DNA of 64,000 bases, taken from Oasisia sp. SBJ-2009. Its lineage: Eukaryota; Annelida; Polychaeta; Sabellida; Siboglinidae. The stretch lies in assembly GCA_964017155.1 (NCBI GenBank), contig OZ024864.1:34022029-34086028 (forward strand). Direction: 5' to 3'. Below, one piece after another: positions 21,601 to 33,300 of the stretch (the stretch's first letter is position 1; every line of letters begins with the position of its first letter). A program made the translations under genes and the position numbers. The notes under the pieces were generated by a model that was not told where the DNA came from, searched no databases, and saw only the letters and a list, made by a program, of their open reading frames with translations.

Positions 21601-24600
21601 GATCACATGAATCCTTTCCCAGTGAATGCGTGACCATATTCCAGGCTGTGGATAATGACAATTTTGCTGTGATAAATGACTGCATTCTTATGTTGGGTTC
21701 ACGTTGTGTTGTCGTCATGTTGTTGAGAAAAGACAATAACATGGTTGAGTGAGTTGCAGATGCAACAGTCATATGGTAGCAGAACATGGCAGCTTAATGG
21801 GCTTGGCGTACCACACATGTGCGCAGAAGACAAACGTTTGTTGATTGGCCACACCTTTCTGGCTGTGGTTATGGTGTAGCCACTTTGTTTTATGTCCCAA
21901 ACAGTTAATACATTTTGAAATGAAGTGAGTCAATTAAGAAGACTGCAGCTTAAATATTTTCTTTGTTTTTCAAAATCATGCTTTGTTCGATGTTTGTAAT
22001 ACGGAGTCTTGTGTATATTAGTAGGGCCATGAGTTGCCAGGCCTTCCACTGGCTGGTATGTCTGTAAGGAGAAATTAGTGGTTCCCTGTTTCACACATTG
22101 CCACTTCGGCGTGGTGCAACCCAGTCAGGAAATCATAGGTGTACAGGTAATGCAAAACCTACCTGGAATCACTGATGAACATGTTTGAGCACTGGCTACT
22201 GCTCTTTAAGTTGGGCACCAACTTTTGTCCACAACATATGTATTTTCAGTGCCAAACCTGAGAGGCAGATCAAGGTAACGATGGTTTTGTTCACTACCCA
22301 TCCCGTGACTTACAGCTCATTGGTAATAAAGTCTTACCTTTGACCTTCATGTTCCCACATGATACGAGTCAAGAAGAATTGTGGTTCTTCACCGAGGTCA
22401 AGATGGTGTTCAGTTGAACAGGTTTGCCAGGAAGTAAAGTGTACTATAAAGCGCAATCCTGATGATTGTATACTGTGCTATATAAGAACTTACCTTTTTT
22501 GTCGTCAGAAGATGACTATCATTTGCTGTACTGCAGTACATTTACTGGCTGTAATTGGGTTTCAGGACACATTGCTTGATCAGTTTGTGTGAGAATAAGT
22601 TCACTTGTAAGACAGAATACCCGATATGGCATATTTATCTGTTTTTATTGTAGTTATGTTCAGGATGTCTCACACTTATGTTTACAATTTCAGTGTATTT
22701 TGTGGCAAGTCGTTTTAATGCAACAATTTGGCAACAGTTTAAAATGTGTCACGTTATGAATGAATTTTATGAATGCCTCTAGTATGGAGTCCTGGAATTG
22801 AATCATTGTTTAGTTATGCTACATAATTAACCACACTTGGCAGGATTTAAGAAACAACTATTGTTATGTTACATAATTAATAATCAACAGAGCCTAGCCT
22901 GAAGGGGCCATGTTGAGACGCCCTGTTATCAGTTTGCGGAAGTTTGGAAGCATTCTCTGTGTCTCAGTAGGATTTGTTTGGAATAACAGTTCCAGTCACA
23001 GCCAGTGCAGACAAAAAGAATTACAGGGTTATTTGCATGGCGTCTTATTCTTATGCTTATTTCTCTTTCCATCAGCCTGTAACGAATACAATGTCTATGT
23101 TAGGAGGTATTATGTATTACTGAAGAGACAGAGCAAGGTGATGACAAGAGAGCAATCTACATAGGTAGCATGCTTATATCGCTAATAATACACACTGCTT
23201 ACACTATGGAATATGGTGTTTATGGCTCCATGATTGGGTCATTTCGTACACAAGTTCTATAGAAGATGTGTTGAAATGTCATACGTACTAAATGGCCTGC
23301 TCCAAAGCTGGTTAATTTCTGACAAAACCACTGCTTACACTGTTTGCGATATGCCTATTTTTGTCAGGCTGGTGTATAATATGTTAAGCTTGCATACCTT
23401 AGACTTAGTATCATTTCACTGGCACTTAACACACACCTTCTTTTGTAGATTATTCTAATTGTAAGTCATTTAAAGCTCCATATGATTTTCACAAATGAAT
23501 TGTGTGGTTTGGGATTAGTGCCATTGGATATCATAGATAATTTCATGTAATTCCATTGACTTTACCCACAAACAATCAGTGCAATCTTATCTCATAACTA
23601 GACATCCGATATGGTATGTGATGCTTGGTGCCATGTTTCCGAGGACAATTGCGTACCGTAAAAAGTGAGCCAGACAGTCAGAAACTGCGAAAGCTCGGCA
23701 GTGACAACACTATCTCGTGAGAAAATTATGTATCTCAATATATGTATTTAGCAAACATATTTCAATTTAACAATGTATTAATATTCTAGATATACGGATG
23801 GCCATTGTTACGAATTTGTTAATCATATTATGACGTAACACATGACATATTAAAATGCAATTTAATATCAGAAATATATTTTTATTATCACAAAGAGCAA
23901 ATCCCTTAAAATACACAAATACGGCTTAAAATCGTTAATACTATCAGCGCTACGTAAATCACCATGTCTGTGACAGTGACAGTGTGCTCAACTCAATATT
24001 AAACCGGACAATTAAAATAAGAAAGCTAATAAGTATAATTATAATACAAACTACAAGGCATATGTAAGTGGATCACGATGCATGGCCAGACTCCGCGCGA
24101 CTGCAGCTGATTGGGGACTGGACATAAGAATAATATTCTAACGATGGATGACAGTTGTAGCTTCCGACTGATGAATATTTGGAAAATCAGGTCATAAGAC
24201 ATAACTATCTTCTAGCGATTTAAGTAGTGCAGATAGGAAACACGATTTTCTGCAGTATATGTGTCTTTTACGGGATTTGCATTTTACATTGCTGTACGTT
24301 GTGGTTTCACAACAGTTCGATAAGCACTTATACCTGACAACTTGTCTAAATGTACATAATCATAACACATGTATACATTTACCCCAAAAGAGGGTGTACT
24401 GCGCAAAAGACAGCATTCTTCATTACAAGTCAATTAAGTCACTCAAGGGCAAGGCTCAGGTGCCCCTAACCTCGTTTTCGATTTAGGATCTGATTTTCAT
24501 AGTAATATGATATAACAGAAACCGAGCTGATGACTATGTGCCTTGATATTATTATTTTAGTAAAATAAAAATAATCCGCTTTAACTGATGTTGTGTAACG

Positions 24601-24849
24601 TCCGAATACACCTTCGTCTGCGAGTCACGAGACTACGAGGATGTGACGTCATAAACAGCTCGCCAACAACGCCAGGGCGTGCAACGCATAATTTATAGTT
24701 GAATTAATGGATCTTCATCGACGCAGGGAATGAAACAATTCAAGGACAACAGTTGCAAGACGTTGCACAAACATTTCGCAGATGAGTACAGCTTAATATT
24801 ATCATGTTTAAATTAACGTTTTTGTTCAGTTTAGCTTCGACGTTCCTCG
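18671..24849. other. Intergenic spacer between copies A and B, AT-rich, no gene seen
   Basis: About 6 kb of AT-rich DNA without convincing exons. Short frames are scattered, hydrophobic and unsupported. Recognisable content: a SINE-tail-like segment near 22430-22500 (CTATATAAGAACTTACC), a poly-C run near 19540, and a perfect CRE palindrome TGACGTCA at 24644-24651. The same sequence is in copy B (48950-56705), which has an extra 1.53 kb at 53749-55281. Confidence 0.6.
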
Positions 24850-26170
24850 CGGAACAGTAGGGAGTGCTTATGCGATCGAGTCATCATCATCATCATCATC
24901 ATCATCGATCATGCGATGCAACAAAGAATGTTTCCATAACTTGACTATTGCGTTCCATTTATCTCTCTGCTATGAGAGTGACGTCTATGAGTCGGTCTAT
25001 ATGTCTCTCAGCTTCAGGTTTCTCTTGATGGTATCCTTGAACCGGAGACGAGGGCGCCCTCTCTTTACTTTAGCCTAGGTGACCAGAAGCGAGTTCAGAC
25101 TAATTCAGAGTAGAGAACCTGCTTTGGACGTTTGGTATCCGGCCTGGTGTCATCCTCATGAGGTGTCCAGTCCACCGAAGATTCTTTCTGATCAGAAGAT
25201 CTTCCATAGATGGCAGCCCTGTCCGTTCGAGTATGTCCTTGTTTGTCACTTTCTTCATCCAGGTTATCCTCTTGATCGAACGCAGATGTCGCATCATGAA
25301 GGCATGCAGCTTTTTCACCTGTCGTCTGTATACTGTCCGTATGGGAGGGCAGATAGCACGATTACACGGTATATATTGCCAGTTAAACCCGCATGGACAC
25401 AAGGTGGTTGTTCCAGAGTCTCTGGCGTAGTCGGCCAAAAGATGCACTAACTTTGGCCATCCTCTGTATTTCATTGTCGATGTATCCATTATTTGATATA
25501 GTGCTTCCAAGTTAGGTGAATTCCAGAACAAAGTTCAGCCTGTTTCCATCAATCATGATATCTTCCTCTCGGGTTCTTGTAGAGTTGGGTTGGCACAGCA
25601 CCTCGGTCTTCTTGAAGTTAATCTTCAGGCCGAACTTCTATGACGCATCGGAGAAAGCATCTACTATTTTCTGCATCTTTTCGGCAGAGTGTGCAACCAG
25701 TGCACTGTCATCTGCAAATAGCAGCTCTCTCATCAGTATCCGAGTGGTCTTCGCTCTGAAGTGTGCGACGTTGAATAGGTCACCGCTCTGTTGGGATTGT
25801 ATGTAGACGCCAACTCCCATGTTATCCTTCCATGCTTGTAGTGTAGAACCCACCTCCCAGGCATTGGTGATTAGTTGGTGCAGTGTGCTGAACAGATCAT
25901 CTCCTCCGTGCTTCCATACTTCAGCAGGAATTCCATCTCCCCCAGTGCTTTGCCATCTTTCAGGCCGGCGATTGCTCTAGCAATCTCAGACATGGTTGGA
26001 ATCTCACCGAGGCTTGTCTTGGTAATGCGCTGCGGGATGTTGTCCAGAGCTTCATGATCTATATCGCCAGGGACATTGAGTAGCTTCTGGAAGTGTTCAC
26101 TCCATCTTGTCACAACTCTCTTGCTATCAGAGAAAGTCTACATTCTCCAAGGACTCACTTGCTAATACAT
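24850..26170 (-). mobile_element. 5'-truncated RTE-like LINE remnant, copy A spacer
   Basis: Minus-strand frames give reverse-transcriptase pieces in order: a thumb/linker piece (26113-25871), a piece with the catalytic-loop motif FADDSALVAHS (25853-25638), and a C-terminal piece (25531-25100) ending LRWTGHLMRM, typical of RTE-type elements. Conserved RGRPRLRFKDT-like residues follow, then a (GAT)n tail near 24906-24881. Frameshifts and stops separate the pieces, so it is dead. Copy B: about 56705-58020. Confidence 0.82.
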
Positions 26171-26263
26171 CACCCATCCACAACGTATTCGTGCACCATG
26201 CGTCTACATTCACACAACGCTCTATTTACCATCGATCCAACACATGACCGACCCACCCACCCC

Positions 26264-27136
<873 letters not shown>

Positions 27137-27498
27137 TCGTTCGTCAATCCAGGGAATTCTCCAGCGTCTCTGGGATTGTAATAGTTGAAGGTAACACACG
27201 AAAGTAGTTTGGTAATAACGGGGAGTGCTTCTTCATCTTCCAAGTGCCACGCGTGGTGTTCTCATCTAGTTGAGAATATCCATGGTGTACAGCGCAAACA
27301 ATAAATACAAGAAAATATTAGACAGCAATGATCAAGAAATACATAAAAGTTATGGGGTTAATAATTCACTCTGGGATTTTGGGTAGTGGTAATAAAATGT
27401 CCTGATAAATGTGCTAATTGGGGATCAATTGGCGTCACTTCAGAAGTGGCCACAGAGATTCTGGTGGTGCAGGAGAAACCCCTGCCGTAACTACCACG

Positions 27499-27598
27499 CA
27501 TAGACTCGCTTCCGGGCTCTTAGCTTAGAATCTCTAACTTCATATGTGAAGTAGTAACGGTAGTGTCAGCTTAAAGATAAATCGGAAGCGAGTCTATG
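27499..27598. repeat. 16-bp perfect inverted repeat (hairpin), copy A spacer
   Basis: Arms CATAGACTCGCTTCCG (27499-27514) and CGGAAGCGAGTCTATG (27583-27598) are exact complements across a 68-bp loop. The loop contains the near-palindrome CTTCATATGTGAAG. Both arms are unchanged in copy B (59532-59547, 59614-59629), though the loop differs. Either a small MITE terminus pair or a structured RNA. Confidence 0.7.
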
Positions 27599-27739
27599 TT
27601 TGGCAAGTGCCAAGTCTGAGCAGCTAATACGGTTTCTCACCATTGCACACGAGCTTCTACCTAAACCTAGCTTAGAGTAGATGTTTTATAAATAACAGTT
27701 AATAATTTCATATTAATGTAATGTGTAAGTGTTTAGGTT

Positions 27740-28252
27740 TTATATGGTAGTTGTTACTGGATCCGTGCCTTTTATGTACTGGGGTAATTTTACATCCCAT
27801 TTGTATGTCATGTTATGAATATAGCAAAGAGAAGCTATGAAATGTGGTAGTTCTAGGATCAAGGTAACAGCGTAGATGAGGAAAATTATGTAAAATGTTA
27901 TGAAGACCAACGAAGCGTTGTATTTAAATAGAAAGATCAGCCAGTCAAGGATCTGCTCCTGTGAAAAGAGCCCAATGACCATTGGACACCTACTGCAGCA
28001 CTGCCCGCTACAGAATGACCAAAAGTGATAAATGTGACCAGACGGCACCCCCTGGATGATACAATGTAGGATGACTGCGGTGATAGAAGAATACAGCATT
28101 ATTCGCGAGGGCGACAGACGTTCCCTTCTAGATAGTGATTGACAATAAAGAAGATATATAGGCCAAGATTAGCAATAGCTAGGAAACTGAGGAATAGATG
28201 TTTAGTGACAGGGTTAGTACATGTATAAACTAATACAATCCTCGTGTGCATT
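27740..28252 (-). pseudogene. Antisense membrane-protein-like ORF, broken, copy A
   Basis: A minus-strand frame of ~170 codons from ATG at 28252 to TAA at 27740, with several hydrophobic segments likely to span membranes and a Cys-rich stretch (FCSGQCCSRCP). In copy A an 11-nt insertion near 28108 shifts the frame into a stop at 28099-28101. Copy B lacks that insertion but has a different stop (59921). I do not recognise the family. It may be a gene fragment or a chance frame. Confidence 0.35.
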
Positions 28253-28604
28253 GGCTTGACGCCGGGGGACCACGTACCATGGAGTGACCTTGATCTCTAT
28301 TTTTGTTTTCTTTACTCATGAATCCATAGCATACTTGTTGATCTCTTACATAAAACTTCATCTTAGCTGGTTCCAAAACCTTATGCACTGTCGTGTTTCA
28401 GGAGAACAACCTACGATGCGTCAAGAGGATAAAGAGAAGCCCACCAGACCGCTAGAAGATGCACACAGTCGTACAAAGGTGGTGCGTGCGACAGCCCCTC
28501 TAAGTGCTACAATTCGACAACGGCGCATTCGTCGGCGCACGGGACACGTACTGTCTTCAAATGAGGAAAGGACGACTTCTAACGATGACGCTTTCTTAGT
28601 GAAC

Positions 28605-28645
28605 GTGACAACACCTGTCACTGTCAGTGTGACACACGACAACAC
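28605..28645 (-). repeat. Inverted 41-bp copy of the 31-bp satellite unit, copy A only
   Basis: The reverse complement reads GTGTTGTCGTGTGTCACACT and continues as one unit of the array at 29292-30228. Copy B has ~21 bp of unrelated sequence here. It looks like a templated insertion during repair. Confidence 0.8.
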
Positions 28646-28944
28646 TGTGCTACAATTATAAGGCATTTCCGTTCACGGACGTGCAGGGTAACGACTAGGG
28701 ACTTGTGTTTAACGTCATTGACACGTGCGAAGTCATACTGGGATTGTACATTACCAATTCTAGCGTTGGAGACGCATTATACACTTCCGGTACAACGTGC
28801 AAGTTTAGTGTCGTTTTACGCATACCTTGCATGAATAAAAAAATTGTGTATCTCAACTTTGTTGCGATGTTCACTGAAATAGCACGCACAAACTGTTTGG
28901 GTAAGACTGTTAACTGTGGCTTTGAAGTCTTCTTTTGTGGAAGC

Positions 28945-28950
<6 letters not shown>

Positions 28951-28982
<32 letters not shown>
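28951..28982 (+). repeat. (TC)n microsatellite, copy A
   Basis: A 32-nt TC run. The copy B equivalent (60948-60999) is ~52 nt. It lies in the spacer ~300 bp upstream of the 31-bp array. Confidence 0.95.
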
Positions 28983-28986
<4 letters not shown>

Positions 28987-29291
28987 CAACCACGTTAACC
29001 GTCACACTGTACACTATGCCCCCCCCCCCTCTCTCGCTCCAACCACGTTCAACCAATGTACTCTCTGCTGTTGTGGTTCCACCGCCCCCATCGCTATAAT
29101 CTATCTATCTCTTTCTGTTTTATGCGCACCCAACTAATCATGATATGTCGGATTGAAGTCTCCATTTTTCCTATAGCAGCACTCTGAAACATATGAGGTT
29201 TCTTCAGCATATGATCCCCACCGGGATATGGGCCTTACTTACACACTTGACTACTTGCAACTACCGTGCAATGAAGTCGTTTCGAATTGGG

Positions 29292-30228
29292 CCACACTGA
29301 CAGTGAAATGTGTTGTCATGTGTCAGACTGACAGTGACTGGTGTTGTCAAGTGTCACACTGACAGTGACAGGTGTTGTCGTGTGTCACACTGACAGTGAC
29401 TTATGTTGTCATGTGTCACACTGACAGTGACAGGTGTTGTCATGTGTCACACTGACAGTGACAGGTGTTGTCGAGTGTCACACTGACAGTGACATGAGTT
29501 GTCATGTGTCACACTGACAGTGACAGGTGTTGTCATGTGTCACACTGACAGTGACAGGTGTTGTCGTGTGTCACAGTGACTTATGTTGTCATGTGTCACA
29601 CTGACAGTGACAGGTGTTGTCATGTGTCACACTGACAGTGACAGGTGTTGTCATGTGTCACACTGACAGTGACTTATGTTGTCATGTGACACACTGACAG
29701 TGACAGGTGTTGTCATGTGTCACACTGACAGTGACAGGTGTTGTCGTGTGTCACACTGACAGTGACAGGTGTTGTCATGTGTCACACTGACAGTGACAGG
29801 TGATGTCATGTGTCACACTGACAGTGACATGTGTTGTCGTGTGTGTCACACTGACCGTGACAGGTGTTGTTGTGTGTCACACTGACAGTGACAGGTGTTG
29901 TCGTGTGTCACACTGACCGTGACAGGTGTTGTCATGTGTCACACTGACAGTGACATGTGTTTTCATGTGTCACAGTGACAGTGACATGTGTTGTCGTGTG
30001 TCACACTGACCGTGACAGGTGTTGTCGTGTGTGACAGTGACAGGTGTTGTCGTGTGTCACACTGACCGTGACAGGTGTTGTCGTGTGTCGCACTGACAGT
30101 GACAGGTGTTGTCATGTGTCACACTTACAGTGACAGGTGTTGTCATGTGTCACACTGACAGTGACAGGTGTTGTCGTGTGTCACACTGACAGTGACAGGT
30201 GTTGTCGTGTGTCACACTGACAGTGACT
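29292..30228 (+). repeat. 31-bp minisatellite ending at exon 1 of copy B
   Basis: About 30 units of the form CACACTGACAGTGACAGGTG followed by TTGTCATGTGT. The final unit merges into CTTGTGTTTGTTTGCAG, the acceptor of exon 1. The equivalent array before copy C is 61304-62241, with nearly the same variant order. Confidence 0.95.
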
Positions 30229-30243
30229 TGTGTTTGTTTGCAG

Positions 30244-30345
30244 GAGGTCCATGAGCATCTGCTTGAGCAGAAGTTGGCGTCCCACCAGGCCTGTAAGCTG
30301 GAGGACCTCCCCAGGGAAACCCTTCCCCTTGGCACGTCCACCCTG
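30244..30345 (+). CDS. Copy B exon 1 (first recognised exon)
   Basis: 102 nt, 34 codons, phase 0 at both ends. It ends with DLPRETLPLGTSTL, which leads into the beta-strand VVVMDVV of exon 2, as in extended Tudors. It is enclosed by the 31-bp minisatellite on the acceptor side and the 59-bp minisatellite on the donor side. No in-frame ATG, so a further 5' exon must exist or translation starts elsewhere. The copy C equivalent, 62256-62357, appears identical. Confidence 0.82.
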
Positions 30346-33300
30346 GTAAGTCTCAACACCTTACCCTTCATTCTGTCTTCCATGGGTGAGACACATCCAC
30401 CCTGGTAAGTCTCAACACCTTACCCTTCATTCTATCTTCCATGGGTGAGACACATCCACCCTGGTAAGTCATCACACCTTACCCGTCATTCTGTCTTCCA
30501 TGGGTGAGACACATCCACCCTGGTAAGTCTCAACACCTTACTCTTCATTCTGTCTTCCATGGGTGAGACACATCCACCCTGGTAAGTCATGACACCTTAC
30601 CCTTCATTCTATCTTCCATGGGTGAGACACATCCACCCTGGTAAGTCTCAACACCTTACCCTTCATTCTGTCTTCCATGGGTGAGACACATCCACCCTGG
30701 TAAGTCTCAACACCTTACCCTTCATTCTGTCTTCCATGGGTGAGACCCATCCACCCTGGTAAGTCTCAACACCTTACCCTTCATTCTGTCTTCCATGGGT
30801 GAGACACATCCACCCTGGTAAGTCTCAACACCTTACCCTTCATTCTGTCTTCCATGGGTGAGACACATCCACCCTGGTAAGTCATGACACCTTACCCTTC
30901 ATTCTGTCTTCCATGGGTGAGACACATCCACCCTGGTAAGTCTCAACACCTTACCCTTCATTCTGTCTTCCATGGGTGAGACATATCCACCCTGGTAAGT
31001 CTCAACACCTTACCCTTCATTCTGTCTTCCATGGGTGAGACACATCCACCCTGGTAAGTCATGACACCTTACCCTTCATTCTATCTTCCATGGGTGAGAC
31101 ACATCCACCCTGGTAAGTCTCAACACCTTACCCTTCATTATGTCTTCCATGGGTGAGACACATCCACCCTGGTAAGTCTCAACACCTTACCCTTCATTCT
31201 GTCTTCCATGGGTGAGACACATCCACCCTGGTAAGTCTCAACACCTTACCCTTCATTCTGTCTTCCATGGGTGAGACACATCCACCCTTGTAAGTCTCAA
31301 CACCTTACCCTTCATTCTGTCTTCCATGGGTGAGACACATCCACCCTTGTAAGTCTCAACACCTTACCCTTTATTCTGTCTTCCATGGGTGAGACACATC
31401 CACCCTGGTAAGTCTCAACACCTTACCCTTCATTCTGTCTTCCATGGGTGAGACACATCCACCCTGGTAAGTCTCAACACCTTACCCTTCATTCTGTCTT
31501 CCATGGGTGAGACACATCCACCCTGGTAAGTCATGACACCGTGTTTATCCTGTCTTGTAATGGTGACAAACTGTGTCAGCATAACATCTCTACAGTTGTA
31601 ATGGCTACGTATCCGGATCTTTGGGCAACCATGTGTCTTGATTGAAGGGACTCTGGTTGGCGGTAAATGTCATTCTCTGCAAATATTTGTTTCTTTTTAG
31701 ATGACCCCTTGAGTGAAATTGTTTATATGATATGAGACGACCCCTGATGGTTGTTGACTGCGTTGTAGGTGGTGGTCATGGACGTAGTAGGCCCCAACAA
31801 CTTCTGTGTGGTCAAGGACAGCATGACGCCTGAACTTCAGGCCCTCAAAGACGACATGACACTCGTGAGTGTCACAAATCCTGTGTCGTGTGAACGGGTT
31901 ATTTCTCTGTTTGAAGCATATTTTTAAATGGATGTACTTTGTTTGGGGATCTGGCAGTATTAGTTACTGTTTCTTTTGTTTTGATTGGGGATCTGGCAGT
32001 ATTAGTTCTTTCTTTTGTTTGATTGCACTGAAGTGCTTTGTGTGTATTTGATATATCAAATTATGCATTTTACTCATTCACGGGATGTGTGAAGGGAGCT
32101 CTGAATCCTGCAGCCAGACAATGATGACGGTACTTGTATATTAACCTAATGATGACCTAACTCTGACGCTACTCGTATATTAAATTATGTTAAATACTTC
32201 TGTTTAAGTACTTTACAAAATACTCATACTTAAGCAGGGCTGCCTACCATTACGGATTTTCCGTAATCATTACGGAAATTGACCTCGGATTACATTAGTA
32301 TGGAAACTGCTCCTGTATTACAGAAATAAGTATATCAGACTTCAGGCTAGTACACACATCAAAGAGTAAACTTAAATTAATGTCCTGTCAAGTTCATGCC
32401 CAGTGGTCATGCCTGAGAAAATGTAATAATTCTCTTGTGGCAGTTTATCAGTAAATTAAGCCATAGCTGCTGTGGTGGTTGGGCAGGGGGGAAACCCAGA
32501 CTAGGGAAAGAAACAATTCATCAATGTTTAATGACTTTGGATTTAGTTATCCCTAGGGAATGGACTGTCACTGAGAAAGGCTTGGTTAATTACTATAGGG
32601 TGGAGTGGATAAGAGAGGGGTGGCACTGCCTGTAGTTGTAGTGGATGTGCTGACTGGTTACCATCAGTATAGTTTGGTATATATTGGCAACTACTCAGGA
32701 CAAGTTTTATTAGCAATTTATCCACAAGTAGTCACATCTTCCAACTCGGGGGGACCAATGACCTATTTCCAGTTCTGCCAGGTTGACCAGGAACAGGAGA
32801 TAACGTCACAAATTTGTCCCTAGACCAAGGGTATGATTTCTGCTCTTTAATATAAGGCTAGGCCCCCCGTTGGCAGCCCCATGTAAAGGTATTTTCAAAA
32901 GCATGGTAATGGATTGGAAAGTATAATCTGGAATGAAATACTTGTTACTCATACATATCAGTGTAGTCATACTTTAGTTGGGTACTTACCCCGACCCTGT
33001 TGACCTGAATGCCCTGCCTGCAGTACTACGAGGACACAGTGAACGTGGGCCCCGGTAGCTATGTGCCTGTGGTCAACGAGGTGTGTGCCGCGCGGTTCAG
33101 GGACGACGGTGAGTGGTACCGCGTCCACGTCAACCGCATCTGTCTTGACGCCACGCTGGACGTCACCTACGTCGACTTTGGCAATCACGAGTCCGTCAGT
33201 GTCACAGACGTCCGCCGCATTCAGCCTCCCATGTTGCGACTTCCACTACAGGTCAGTCATGCGTGTCTGAGTGTTGTATGTATCAGACATGGGGTCAAAT

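Noticed and set aside
22910..23164. 84-codon plus-strand frame in the spacer, conserved in both copies
   Set aside because: Conserved only as much as the surrounding non-coding DNA; no domain, splice or promoter evidence.
28416..28661. Possible first coding exon (MRQEDKEKP...) upstream of exon 1
   Set aside because: The copy B equivalent is frameshifted after a few codons and the region is the most divergent part of the spacer. No donor in the right phase was seen.
29292..30228. CRISPR-like array of short direct repeats
   Set aside because: Contiguous 31-bp minisatellite without unique spacers, in a eukaryotic intron-rich locus.
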